The position numbers and the translations under genes were made by a program. Shown one piece after another: positions 43,444 to 52,599 of a stretch of DNA of 64,000 nucleotides (the first letter of the stretch is position 1; each line of letters begins with the position of its first letter). Below the pieces are notes generated by a model that saw only the letters and a program-made list of their open reading frames with translations, was not told where the DNA came from and did not search any database. The DNA is taken from positions 1 to 64,000 of the forward strand of contig JAZOCC010000015.1 in the NCBI GenBank assembly GCA_045596385.1. The letters run 5' to 3'. Origin of the DNA: SIG307 sp045596385. GTDB lineage: Bacteria; Bacillota; Clostridia; Lachnospirales; Lachnospiraceae.

Positions 43444-45876
43444 TTACATCTCTACCGTTACCTTCTCCAGATGCCAGATATCCTGTACATACTCTTCGAT
43501 GGTACGGTCGGAGGAAAACTTACCGCAGCAAGCCACATTTAAAATTGCGGACTTTGCCCAGCCCTCACGGTCACGGTACTTTGCCTCTACCTGCTTCTGT
43601 GCCTCTTCATAGGATCGGAAATCCTTTAAGATGAAGTACTGGTCCTCATCAAGCAAAGAAGTATAAAGCTCACGGAACAGCTCCTTATCTACAGAGTAGG
43701 TACCGTCAATGAGGCGGTCTACCACACGATGAATCTCTCTGTCCTGCTCGTAAATACTGCGCGGACGATAGCTGCGATTCTTCTCAAGCTCAATTACCTC
43801 ATCGGCACTCATACCGAAGATAACCGCATGCTCTCTGCCGACTTCTTCTACGATTTCCACATTCGCACCGTCCATGGTGCCGAGGGTAACCGCACCGTTT
43901 AACATAAACTTCATGTTACCGGTACCGGATGCCTCTTTACTAGCGGTGGAAATCTGCTCAGATACATCGGAAGCTGCAAAAATCCACTCCGCGTTGGAAA
44001 CACGGTAATTCTCGATAAATACCACCTTAATTCTGCCTGCAACCACCGGATCGTTGTTAATCACATCACCCACACTGTTAATGAGCTTAATAATTGCCTT
44101 TGCTCTGCGGTAGCCTGCGGAAGCCTTTGCACCGAAAATAAAGGTACGCGGGAAGAAGTCCATCCCCGGATTCTCCTTCATCTTCTCATACAAATGCATT
44201 ACATGCAGGATGTTAAGAAGCTGACGCTTATACTCGTGAAGACGCTTTACCTGTACGTCGAAAATGGAATTCGGGTCCACGTCGATACCGTTGTGCTCCT
44301 TAATATACTTGGCAAGACGAAGCTTATTCTCGTACTTAATCTTCATAAACTCTTCCTGCGCCTTCTTATCGTCAGCGTACGGCGCAATGCCCTTAATCAC
44401 CGGCAAATCGGTAATCCAGCCGTCGCCCACCTTTTCGGTTACCCAGCTTGCCAAAAGCGGATTGCCGTGAAGCAGGAATCTTCTCTGGGTAATACCGTTG
44501 GTCTTATTACTAAACTTCTCCGGCCACAGCTCGTAGAAATCCTTTAACTGCTCTTTCTTTAAAATCTCGGTGTGCAGTGCCGCAACACCGTTTACGGAGA
44601 AGCCGCCAACGATGGCAAGATTTGCCATACGTACCTGTCCGTCGTAGAGAATGGCCATCTGCTTAATCTTCTCTGCGTTGCCCGGGTACTTCTCCTTTAA
44701 CATATTTTCAAACTGACGGTTGATTTCTTCCACAATCTGGTACACGCGCGGAAGCAGTGCCTTAAACAGGGAAATCGGCCACTTCTCCAGAGCCTCCGCC
44801 ATAATGGTGTGATTGGTGTAAGCACAGGTCTTACGAACCACTTCCCATGCCTCATCCCATTCAAGGAAATAATCATCCAACAGCACACGCATCAGCTCCG
44901 CTACCGTTACGGTCGGATGGGTATCGTTTAACTGGAAACATACCTTCTCGTGAAGCTTGCGAATATCATCGTGATTCTTCATATACTTTGCCACCGCACT
45001 CTGTACGCTTGCGGATACGAAGAAATACTGCTGCTTTAAACGAAGCTCCTTACCTGCCATATGGTTATCATTCGGGTAAAGCACCTCACAGATGGTTCTT
45101 GCAAGATTCTCCTGCTCTACTGCCTTCTGATAATCACCCTTATCAAAAGACTCTAAGTTGAAATCGTTAATTGCCTCCGCATCCCAGATACGAAGGGTAT
45201 TTACGATATTATTCCCGTAGCCTACGACCGGCAAATCGTACGGTACCGCAAGAACGGAATTGCAACCCTCCTGCACGAACTTATCGCGGCCGGTTGCTTC
45301 GTCACGCACCAGCTTTACATAACCGCCGAACTTTACTTCTACCGCATACTCCGCACGCTTAATCTCAAACGGATTGCCGTGCTTTAACCAGTTATCCGGC
45401 GCCTCCACCTGAAAACCGTTCTCTATCTTCTGCTTAAACATACCGTACTTATAACGGATACCGCAGCCGTAAGCCGGGTAACCGAGGCTGGAAAGAGAAT
45501 CCAGAAAACATGCTGCCAAACGACCGAGACCGCCGTTACCTAAAGCAGCATCCGGCTCCGTATCCTCAATGGCATCCGGGTCGATACCAAGCTCAACAAG
45601 AGCCTCTCTGATTTCATCATATGCCTTTAAATTAATCATGCAGTTGCCCAGCGCACGTCCCATCAAAAACTCCATAGAAAGGTAGTATACGGTCTTTGCA
45701 TCCTTCTCCTCGTACTGCTTGTGGGTCTCCATCCACATATCCACGATGTAGTCCTTTACCGCAAAGGCTACCGCCTGGAACAGCTGTACCTGGGTTGCAT
45801 CCTCAATACTTCTGCGGAACAATGTCTTTAAATTGTCTTTGACTTCCTGTTTGAACTCTTCTTTGCAAAACTTCAT
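43444..45876 (-). CDS. glgP: Glycogen/alpha-glucan phosphorylase
   Basis: An 810-residue GT35 phosphorylase that releases glucose 1-phosphate from glycogen or maltodextrin. Seen motifs: YYLSMEFLMGRALGNCM near the N-terminus, EPDAALGNGGLGRLAACFLDS, and the PLP-binding EASGTGNMKFMLNGAVTLGTMDGANVEI with its Lys in NMK. Length is complete. GGAGG precedes the start. A likely promoter lies upstream (minus-strand TTGTCC at plus 45955-45960 and TATATT at 45931-45936, 18 apart). No other glycogen gene is adjacent. Confidence 0.96.
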   Translation of the reverse strand: MKFCKEEFKQEVKDNLKTLFRRSIEDATQVQLFQAVAFAVKDYIVDMWMETHKQYEEKDAKTVYYLSMEFLMGRALGNCMINLKAYDEIREALVELGIDPDAIEDTEPDAALGNGGLGRLAACFLDSLSSLGYPAYGCGIRYKYGMFKQKIENGFQVEAPDNWLKHGNPFEIKRAEYAVEVKFGGYVKLVRDEATGRDKFVQEGCNSVLAVPYDLPVVGYGNNIVNTLRIWDAEAINDFNLESFDKGDYQKAVEQENLARTICEVLYPNDNHMAGKELRLKQQYFFVSASVQSAVAKYMKNHDDIRKLHEKVCFQLNDTHPTVTVAELMRVLLDDYFLEWDEAWEVVRKTCAYTNHTIMAEALEKWPISLFKALLPRVYQIVEEINRQFENMLKEKYPGNAEKIKQMAILYDGQVRMANLAIVGGFSVNGVAALHTEILKKEQLKDFYELWPEKFSNKTNGITQRRFLLHGNPLLASWVTEKVGDGWITDLPVIKGIAPYADDKKAQEEFMKIKYENKLRLAKYIKEHNGIDVDPNSIFDVQVKRLHEYKRQLLNILHVMHLYEKMKENPGMDFFPRTFIFGAKASAGYRRAKAIIKLINSVGDVINNDPVVAGRIKVVFIENYRVSNAEWIFAASDVSEQISTASKEASGTGNMKFMLNGAVTLGTMDGANVEIVEEVGREHAVIFGMSADEVIELEKNRSYRPRSIYEQDREIHRVVDRLIDGTYSVDKELFRELYTSLLDEDQYFILKDFRSYEEAQKQVEAKYRDREGWAKSAILNVACCGKFSSDRTIEEYVQDIWHLEKVTVEM

Positions 45877-46079
45877 GGTTCTGTCCTCCGTTCGATTTCG
45901 TCAACTTAATACTCTTGTTTCCACCAATACAATATAAAAAGATTGTTAAAAATAGGACAATGGGCCTATTTGTATTTTATATAGTATACCACAAATTAAA
46001 AAAATTACAACACTTGAACAAGCGACTTTAAAACGTTCGCACGTTAGTACACTGCCACAGCACAAAAAATACACTCCCT

Positions 46080-46859
46080 TTACATAAACCGGCAAAACAA
46101 AATCGGCAAAAAGATCGCCGGTACAAAATTCATTACCTTAAATTTCGAAATTCCCAGCATATTCATAGCAAGTCCGATAATAATCACATTGCCCACACAG
46201 TTTATTTCCGCAATGACTGGGTCCGTTAAAAACGGTTCGATAAACTGTGCCAAAAGGGTAATACTTCCCTGATAAAGAAATAAAAGACTTGCAGAAAGCA
46301 TAACTCCCGCGCCGAGCGTCGATGCAAAAATGATGGCTGCCACAAAGTCCAACATGGACTTGGCATATAGGGTTTCGTGATTTCCGGTGAGACCGCTTTG
46401 CAGGGAACCTACAATCGCCATTGCTCCTACACAGAACAAGAGGCTGGAGGTTACAAAGCCTTCTGCCAAGGAAACCTTCCTCGCCGGAATTCCCGCAACG
46501 TTTTTCACCCCCGGCGGATTTTCCTTCGAAACAGCATCTATCTCCGTATCATCCTCACCGACTACTTCCGCTGCTTCTTCCGTTTTTCCGGAAAACTTCT
46601 TCTCCAGAAAATTCCCCAGCTTATTAATCTTGTCATCCAAATCAATCGCTTCTCCGATTATGGTACCCACCACCATGGAAACAATCAGCACCAGTGTATT
46701 TTCCCCCGCAAGACACCCGCTGATCCCGATATACAGCGTACAAAGTCCCAGACCGATCATCAGCGTATCCGCCATTTTCTTCGGAAGGCCTTTCTTAAGC
46801 AACATTCCGATTGCTCCTCCGATGACAATTGCCACCGAATTAACCAATGTACCTAACAT
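46080..46859 (-). CDS. DUF554-family membrane protein
   Basis: A 259-residue membrane protein with about seven hydrophobic segments. MLGTLVNSVAIVIGGAIGMLLKKGLPKKMADTLMIGLGLCTLYIG is the recognisable N-terminus of the DUF554 (YdfK-like) family; a hydrophilic insert lies at about 90-130. Probable transporter-like protein of unknown substrate. The start at 46859 follows GGAGG; upstream in-frame codons belong to a hairpin. It is 65 bases downstream of ileS and may be cotranscribed with it. Confidence 0.85.
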   Translation of the reverse strand: MLGTLVNSVAIVIGGAIGMLLKKGLPKKMADTLMIGLGLCTLYIGISGCLAGENTLVLIVSMVVGTIIGEAIDLDDKINKLGNFLEKKFSGKTEEAAEVVGEDDTEIDAVSKENPPGVKNVAGIPARKVSLAEGFVTSSLLFCVGAMAIVGSLQSGLTGNHETLYAKSMLDFVAAIIFASTLGAGVMLSASLLFLYQGSITLLAQFIEPFLTDPVIAEINCVGNVIIIGLAMNMLGISKFKVMNFVPAIFLPILFCRFM

Positions 46860-46875
46860 ATTTCCTCCAACGTCA

Positions 46876-46911
46876 AGGGGCTGCCGTGTATATCCCCTCA
46901 CGGCAGCCCTC
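46876..46911 (-). terminator. Strong stem-loop between ileS and the DUF554 gene
   Basis: AGGGGCTGCCGTG and CACGGCAGCCCT pair as a 12-bp stem. There is no clear T run on the minus strand, so it may be an mRNA-stability or partial termination structure. Confidence 0.55.
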
Positions 46912-46924
46912 TAACTTCACAATA

Positions 46925-49900
46925 TTAATTCTTCTTTACACCGAGAGTAACATTCTCGCCGTTCAAATCCCATTCCTTCACAAAGCCGTCGGTGCTTCCG
47001 AATACTAGGCTGTCTGCCAGTACCACGGACTTCACTTCCGCTTCGTTCTTTGCGAAGAGGTCGGCTAACTTGTCGTTGCCGGTTACATACAAGGTGATGT
47101 GATCCATAACCTCAAAGCCCGCTTCCTTACGCATGGTCTGTACCTTGGAGATAAGCTCTCTTACATAACCCTCTTCGATAAGCTCCGGAGTCAGGTTCGT
47201 ATCAAGCACAACGGTGACACCACCGTCTGCCTCGGATACATAGCCTTCCTTCTGGGCGGACTCGATTAAGAGGTCTTCTGCGGTCAAATCCTCCGCTGCG
47301 CCCTCTACGGTAACGGTGAGCTTTCCGGTATTGTTAAGCTCATCCATAGCTGCATTGCCATCCAGCTCGGTGAGTACGGTACGCAGTGCATTTAAGCGAC
47401 TGCCAAAACGCTTACCGAGGGTCTTTAACTGCGGCTTAAAGGTGTAGGAGGTGAAGTCACGTACGTCGGTGGTAAATGCCACGTTCTTTACGTTTAACTC
47501 ATCGGCAATAATCTCGTTAAAGAATGCGGTCAGTTCGCCCTCTTCAGACTTCACATACATGGTGCCGATCGGCTGACGCTGCTTGATGTTTGCGGTATTT
47601 CTAGCCGCACGGCCAAGCACAACGATATTCAGCACGCGCTCCATGTTATCCTCTAAGTTCTTATCAATCCAGGAAAGCTTAACCTCCGGGAAGTCGCAAA
47701 GGTGTACACTCTCCGGTGCGGTCTTATCCAGGCTGCAAACCAGGTTACGGTAGATTTCCTCCGCCATAAACGGAATCATCGGAGCTGCGGTCTTTGCAAT
47801 GGTGACAAGAGCGGTGTACAGGGTCATATACGCATTAATCTTATCCTGCTCCATGCCCTTTGCCCAGAAACGCTCTCTGCCGCGGCGCACATACCAGTTA
47901 CTCATTTCATCCACGAACTCCTGCAATGCTCTTGCAGCCTCCGGGATACGGTAGTGGTCTAAGTTATCGTCAACCGCACCGACTACACTGTTTAACTTGG
48001 AAAGGAGCCACTTATCCATAACGGACAGCTTGTCGTAGTCCAAGGTGTACTTGGTAGCGTCGAATTCATCAATGTTTGCATACAGTACAAAGAATGCATA
48101 GGTATTCCACAGGGTACCCATGAACTTTCTCTGACCTTCCACAACCGCCTTATCGTGGAAACGGTTCGGCAACCACGGAGCGGAGTTGATGTAGAAATAC
48201 CAACGGATTGCATCCGCACCGAACTTCTCCAGTGCATCAAACGGGTCCACCGCATTTCCTTTACTCTTACTCATCTTCTGGCCGTTCTCATCCTGCACAT
48301 GACCTAAAACGATAACGTTCTCGTACGGAGCCTTGTTAAACAAAAGCGTAGACTCTGCAAGGAGAGAATGGAACCAACCTCTGGTCTGGTCCACAGCCTC
48401 GGAAATAAACTGTGCCGGGAACTGCTTCTCGAACAATTCCTTGTTTTCAAACGGATAATGATGCTGTGCAAACGGCATCGCACCGGAGTCAAACCAGCAG
48501 TCCAAAACTTCCGGTACACGGGTCATTTTCTTACCGCACTCCGGACAATTTAACGTAATGGCATCAATGTACGGACGATGGAACTCTACGGTCTTTGCTT
48601 CTTCCATACCGCTCATACGGTACAGCTCGTCACGGCCCTCCACACAATGTCTGTGACCGCACTCACACTCCCAGATATTAAGCGGAGTACCCCAGTAACG
48701 GTTACGGGAAATTGCCCAGTCCTGAATGTTTTCCAGCCAATTGCCGAAACGGCCCTTACCGATGGATTCCGGAATCCAGTTGATGGTGTTGTTGTTGCGG
48801 ATTAAATCGTCCTTTACCGCAGTTTCCTTGATGTACCAGGACTCACGTGCATAGTAAATGAGCGGAGTGTCACATCTCCAACAATGCGGATAGCTGTGCT
48901 CAAACTTCGGTGCATCAAAGAGAAGTCCCTTCTTATCAAGGTCGGTCAGAACCATCGGGTCTGCCTTCTTTACAAATACGCCTGCGTACGGAGTCTCGGC
49001 GGTCATTTCACCCTTACCGTCAACCAGCTGTACAAACGGCAGGTCATACTTTCTACCAACATTGGCATCGTCTTCACCGAAGGCCGGAGCGATGTGTACC
49101 ACGCCGGTACCGTCGGTTAAAGTAACGTAATTGTCACATACCACATAGTGAGCCTTCTTGCCCTGCTTTGCACAGATTTCCACCGCACAATCGAACAACG
49201 GCTCGTATTCCTTGTATTCCAAATCCTTACCTACATAGGTTTCCAGCACGGTGTAAGCCGGTGCATCCTCCTTGGCAAGCTTTCCGAGCACGGTGTCAAG
49301 GAGAGCCTCTGCCATGTAGTAGGTATAACCGTCGGCCGCTGCCACCTTTGCGTAGCGCTCGTCCGGATTTACACAGAGAGCCACGTTACTCGGCAGGGTC
49401 CACGGGGTGGTGGTCCATGCTAAGATGTAAGCGTCCTCGCCCACTACCTTAAAGCGTGCCACTGCGGAACGTTCCTTTACGTCCTTATAGCCCTGTGCCA
49501 CTTCCGCGGAAGAAAGCGGGGTTCCGCAACGCGGACAATACGGCACAATCTTAAAGCCCTTATACAGTAAGCCCTTATCCCAAATCTGGCGAAGTGCCCA
49601 CCACTCGGACTCGATGTAGTTGTCATGATAGGTTACGTACGGGTCATCCATGTCAGCCCAGAAACCAACGGTACCGGAGAAATCCTCCCACATACCCTTG
49701 TACTTCCAAACGCTTTCCTTACACTTGTCGATGAACGGCTCCAAACCGTACTGCTCAATCTGGTCCTTACCGTCAAGGCCGAGAAGCTTCTCCACCTCAA
49801 TCTCCACCGGAAGACCGTGGGTATCCCAACCTGCCTTACGCGGCACCATATAGCCCTTCATGGTACGGTAACGCGGAATCATATCCTTGATAACACGGGT

Positions 49901-50083
49901 CAAAACGTGACCGATGTGCGGCTTTCCGTTTGCGGTCGGCGGACCGTCATAGAAGGTGTAGGTCTCGCCCTGCTTTCTAGCCTCGATACTCTTCTCGAAA
50001 ATCTTCTCGTCTTTCCAGAACTTTTCGACTTCTTTTTCTCTGTCCACGAAATTCATATTCGTGTCAACTTTGTTGTACAGCAT
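46925..50083 (-). CDS. ileS: Isoleucine-tRNA ligase
   Basis: A 1052-residue class Ia synthetase. The HIGH motif is in GPPTANGKPHIGHVLTR (about 47-63) and KMSKS in GQKMSKSKGNAVDP (near 600). The CP1 editing domain lies between, with TTPWTLPSN and GTGVVHIAPAFGEDD motifs, and the anticodon-binding and C-terminal domains follow. The C-terminal region resembles the eukaryote-like (IleS2) type; no C-terminal zinc motif was noted. It charges tRNA-Ile and edits valine. Expression is under a T-box leader (50380-50640). Start follows AGGACAG at 50083. Confidence 0.96.
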   Translation of the reverse strand: MLYNKVDTNMNFVDREKEVEKFWKDEKIFEKSIEARKQGETYTFYDGPPTANGKPHIGHVLTRVIKDMIPRYRTMKGYMVPRKAGWDTHGLPVEIEVEKLLGLDGKDQIEQYGLEPFIDKCKESVWKYKGMWEDFSGTVGFWADMDDPYVTYHDNYIESEWWALRQIWDKGLLYKGFKIVPYCPRCGTPLSSAEVAQGYKDVKERSAVARFKVVGEDAYILAWTTTPWTLPSNVALCVNPDERYAKVAAADGYTYYMAEALLDTVLGKLAKEDAPAYTVLETYVGKDLEYKEYEPLFDCAVEICAKQGKKAHYVVCDNYVTLTDGTGVVHIAPAFGEDDANVGRKYDLPFVQLVDGKGEMTAETPYAGVFVKKADPMVLTDLDKKGLLFDAPKFEHSYPHCWRCDTPLIYYARESWYIKETAVKDDLIRNNNTINWIPESIGKGRFGNWLENIQDWAISRNRYWGTPLNIWECECGHRHCVEGRDELYRMSGMEEAKTVEFHRPYIDAITLNCPECGKKMTRVPEVLDCWFDSGAMPFAQHHYPFENKELFEKQFPAQFISEAVDQTRGWFHSLLAESTLLFNKAPYENVIVLGHVQDENGQKMSKSKGNAVDPFDALEKFGADAIRWYFYINSAPWLPNRFHDKAVVEGQRKFMGTLWNTYAFFVLYANIDEFDATKYTLDYDKLSVMDKWLLSKLNSVVGAVDDNLDHYRIPEAARALQEFVDEMSNWYVRRGRERFWAKGMEQDKINAYMTLYTALVTIAKTAAPMIPFMAEEIYRNLVCSLDKTAPESVHLCDFPEVKLSWIDKNLEDNMERVLNIVVLGRAARNTANIKQRQPIGTMYVKSEEGELTAFFNEIIADELNVKNVAFTTDVRDFTSYTFKPQLKTLGKRFGSRLNALRTVLTELDGNAAMDELNNTGKLTVTVEGAAEDLTAEDLLIESAQKEGYVSEADGGVTVVLDTNLTPELIEEGYVRELISKVQTMRKEAGFEVMDHITLYVTGNDKLADLFAKNEAEVKSVVLADSLVFGSTDGFVKEWDLNGENVTLGVKKN

Positions 50084-50110
50084 AGTTTCTGTCCTCCTTG
50101 TTCTAGTTGC

Positions 50111-50342
50111 GGAACTTTTTATTGCTGATAGGGTCTTGTCACGTATTACAGATGTAAGGCTTTCTAATTGTTTCGGGCAAATATTTCATAAAAGGCTTGC
50201 AACCGGTTCCAATGCGACATCCGTGTCGCTTGTCACCTTGTTTAGACATCCTGTCTAAACATTGCAATGTACAATCGAAACAATAAGAAAGACTAACATC
50301 CTGCATAATGATTCCAAGACCCTATCAGCAATAAAAAGTTCC
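50111..50342. repeat. Element B: nested inverted-repeat element inside the ileS leader
   Basis: Perfect 28-bp terminal inverted repeats at 50111-50138 and 50315-50342 (arms beginning GGAACTTTTTATTGC). Inside, CTTTCTAATTGTTTCG at 50160-50175 pairs with 50276-50291 at 15 of 16 positions. The core holds two small hairpins: GCGACA/TGTCGC and TGTTTAGACA/TGTCTAAACA. No ORF is present. It separates the T-box terminator from the ileS start. The inner motif is shared with element C. Confidence 0.75.
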
Positions 50343-50379
50343 CGGAATCTGAAAAAGGCGGTGAGAAAGAAAAGAAAAA

Positions 50380-50640
50380 GCCTTCATCCCAAATAGGACG
50401 AAGGCCAAAATGTCATCGTTATACCACCTATTCAGTACGCAGGCTTTCGCCATTAATACTTCCTTCCTGTAACGGGAAAGTCCCGGCGCGGTCTACTGAC
50501 TCTGCTTTCGACCTGCAACTCAAAAGTGATTTTCCAAGCATCCGCTACTCGCATCCGGCTTCCACTGTCCCGGATTCGCTGTGCCTTTCGGCAGATGTGT
50601 ACTCTCTTTCTCAACGTCTTTTTGTGTTGTGAATTCAATT
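50380..50640 (-). promoter_or_regulatory. T-box leader (isoleucine-specific) of ileS
   Basis: On the minus strand the leader shows an AGAGAGTA S-turn, a long stem I with a probable ATC (Ile) specifier at plus 50528-50530, and the T-box sequence GAATAGGTGGTATAACG (core at plus 50422-50433). A terminator hairpin GCCTTCGTCC/GGGATGAAGGC with T run follows (plus 50380-50405). Uncharged tRNA-Ile pairing with the T-box should favour the antiterminator. The specifier was placed by eye. Confidence 0.88.
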
Positions 50641-50647
50641 ATCTTAT

Positions 50648-50676
50648 AGTATACGAGGGGTTTCGGGAATTGTCAA
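50648..50676 (-). promoter_or_regulatory. Promoter of the ileS leader
   Basis: On the minus strand TTGACA (plus 50671-50676) and TATACT (plus 50648-50653) are exactly 17 bases apart, just before the T-box leader. Confidence 0.85.
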
Positions 50677-50684
50677 GGAAAATT

Positions 50685-51152
50685 TTATTTATCCCCCGGC
50701 AACGATCTTTGCAAATACTCAGATACTCGAAATTGCACTGAACGATTACTTTCCAACTCCCAAATATCAAAATCCTTATAACTTGTAAAACGATATAATT
50801 CTTCCTCATTTCTATTGTAAAAATGTATTTTTAAAAATGCCATTTCGCCACTTGCAGATTTATTATGTTCCTCTAGAAAATACTGAAAATTAGACTCCTG
50901 ATAGATTTCAGTCATGGCCTTGATAAATACCGGTTCCAGTTCTTCATAATCAAAATGTTTATCCTTCACATAAATCGCCACGGTACAATACGGACCATAA
51001 TTTCTCAGTTCAACCTTATCAACATACTCGAACTCGGTTATTATTTGTTTTTTATACTGATAAAATGTACTATCCACCATCTTATACCGAATCAGGATAA
51101 AAGAAATTAAACAAATACAAACAAGACAGATTATTATCGCCTTTTTCTTCAT
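50685..51152 (-). CDS. Hypothetical membrane-anchored protein
   Basis: A 155-residue protein with one N-terminal transmembrane helix (IIICLVCICLISFILI) and an outside domain rich in aromatic and charged residues (QYKKQIITEFEYVDKVELRN, then KDKHFDYEELEPVFIKAMTEIY). It looks like a small alpha/beta domain. I do not recognise the family. It is the last gene of a four-gene run transcribed from about 52415; its start overlaps the end of the preceding small gene by four bases, indicating translational coupling. Its base use (more AT-rich) differs from neighbouring housekeeping genes, so the cluster may be acquired. Confidence 0.65.
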   Translation of the reverse strand: MKKKAIIICLVCICLISFILIRYKMVDSTFYQYKKQIITEFEYVDKVELRNYGPYCTVAIYVKDKHFDYEELEPVFIKAMTEIYQESNFQYFLEEHNKSASGEMAFLKIHFYNRNEEELYRFTSYKDFDIWELESNRSVQFRVSEYLQRSLPGDK

Positions 51153-51328
51153 TTCCTTCCCCTCCTTATCTTCATCTTGGCGTCCATATAATACCCTTCA
51201 TAGACGTAATCCTTCGATGCCGTCTCCGTTAGCAACCGCTTCAACTCCTCTACGGAAGACACCAACAATTCACTCATGGAACTACCTCCGGAAAGGTTAA
51301 TCTCCCTTACAGCTTCAAATCTCCACAT
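51149..51328 (-). CDS. Small hypothetical protein
   Basis: A 59-residue protein beginning MWRFEAVREINLSGGSS and ending MDAKMKIRRGRK, with an amphipathic helix in the middle (MSELLVSSVEELKRLLTE). The ATG at 51328 follows GGAGGAC and lies just past the previous stop; an internal ATG at MSELL is an alternative. It overlaps the next gene by four bases. Function unknown. Confidence 0.5.
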   Translation of the reverse strand: MWRFEAVREINLSGGSSMSELLVSSVEELKRLLTETASKDYVYEGYYMDAKMKIRRGRK

Positions 51329-51338
51329 AAGTCCTCCA

Positions 51339-51908
51339 TTATTCCTGAATATCGTTGCAAGTGATATGGCTGACATCCACCGTCAACTCCGACCCATCCG
51401 GCTGCCTTTTAAAACCTGCATATTCAATACACGTTACAATATACCGATAAGTTTCTTCCGGCATCCACCATAGTTCTGTTCCCTTCTCCTCTAAAAAACG
51501 TGTATTAATTTCTTCGAAAAACTTCCACATATCCATCTGCTTTTTTCCGGTCATTCCATTACTGATTCCACATACAGCATCAATCAAACCAAAGCATAGA
51601 CATACTACATCTTTCTGTACTTTCGCATCCGCATATTGTCCACAAAACACCTTACTTATCCACGCCAGTACAATCGGAGGCAACACAGGCCCCCAGCCTT
51701 CCCGATACGGAAATTGTATTTTCTGCATATACTCCTGCTTGATTGTATTTGTCAAATCCTGACGGGTAAGCACACGTCCCGCGGCTTCCTTTCCCAGCAT
51801 ATCGAAGGCAATCATTCCCAACAGCACCTGAAAGGTGCCCTCGTCCTGTGACAGTTTCATCCGGCTTAATTCCGATTTTTCTTCCGGTGTAAGTTTTCTT
51901 AACGTCAT
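51339..51908 (-). CDS. Hypothetical protein
   Basis: A 189-residue soluble, mainly helical protein. It begins MTLRKLTPEEKSELSRMKL and has a hydrophobic central stretch (GPVLPPIVLAWISKVFCG, then VVCLCFGLIDAVCG) with several Cys and Trp residues. I recognise no family. It is the second gene of the four-gene run, with a 24-base gap from the membrane protein upstream. Its position beside small membrane and secreted proteins might suit an envelope or toxin-immunity system, but there is no direct evidence. Confidence 0.65.
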   Translation of the reverse strand: MTLRKLTPEEKSELSRMKLSQDEGTFQVLLGMIAFDMLGKEAAGRVLTRQDLTNTIKQEYMQKIQFPYREGWGPVLPPIVLAWISKVFCGQYADAKVQKDVVCLCFGLIDAVCGISNGMTGKKQMDMWKFFEEINTRFLEEKGTELWWMPEETYRYIVTCIEYAGFKRQPDGSELTVDVSHITCNDIQE

Positions 51909-51932
51909 GCCCTTCTCCCCCTTATATAATCT

Positions 51933-52325
51933 CTACTTTTCCTTCGTTTTCTTCCCCATCAAGTGCACATACTGCGGATAATACTTCTTCATCAGCGACA
52001 TAAACTGATTCCGCACCCGGTCCACATGGGTGAATTTCATAATCAATAAAATCAGTCCGCAAATCGGTACCATACTCAAAACCGTCACAAGAGCAACCAT
52101 CGGATTTCCGTTGGGCATTTTCCCTACACTCATAGCGGTCATCAATATCAAAAGAAGCACCACTGCCCCCATGATGATTGCCGCACGTTTAAAGCCTTTC
52201 ATCAATTCCGCACGTCTGGTCATAATCCGTGCATAAATCAGTTCCAGTTCCTCTGCGGAGTATTTCCATTCCTTCATTCCCTTTTTAATTTCCGGAGATA
52301 AATTCTCAGCGTAAATTCTTGCCAT
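51933..52325 (-). CDS. Hypothetical protein with two membrane helices
   Basis: A 130-residue protein: a charged N-terminal 45 residues (MARIYAENLSPEIKKGMKEW), then two transmembrane helices (AAIIMGAVVLLLILMTAM and ALVTVLSMVPICGLILLIM) and a basic cytoplasmic tail (MGKKTKEK). First gene of the run at 50685-52325. AGGAGG precedes the start, and a TATAAT-type -10 lies on the minus strand at plus 52413-52418, without a clear -35. Family not recognised. Confidence 0.65.
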   Translation of the reverse strand: MARIYAENLSPEIKKGMKEWKYSAEELELIYARIMTRRAELMKGFKRAAIIMGAVVLLLILMTAMSVGKMPNGNPMVALVTVLSMVPICGLILLIMKFTHVDRVRNQFMSLMKKYYPQYVHLMGKKTKEK

Positions 52326-52526
52326 TAAACTGTGCCTCCTCTCTATATTTTTTTCATATCTTCCATCTCAAATCCTCTACACTCTTACAATCATTCTGTT
52401 ATTTCTTCGTAAATTATAGCACATTTCTATCGATAAATCTTCCCTTTTTTGCCCGACACGACAAAATCCACTTTTTCTATGCAGCCATTGCAATCGATAG
52501 CGTATCTTTCTCCGATGATTTTCTAC

Positions 52527-52555
52527 TGGACTTATTTCCCATAATATATTATGAT
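52527..52555 (+). promoter_or_regulatory. Possible pncB promoter
   Basis: TGGACT at 52527-52532 and TATGAT at 52550-52555 are spaced by 17 bases. A small CGCG/CGCG stem-loop follows at 52571-52584, immediately before the ribosome site. Confidence 0.5.
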
Positions 52556-52599
52556 TAAATACACGTATGCTCGCGCATTGCGCGAAAAGGAGGTACCTT

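Noticed and set aside
46860..46901. Upstream extension of the DUF554 gene
   Set aside because: It would translate a hairpin; the ATG at 46859 has GGAGG and begins the family consensus.
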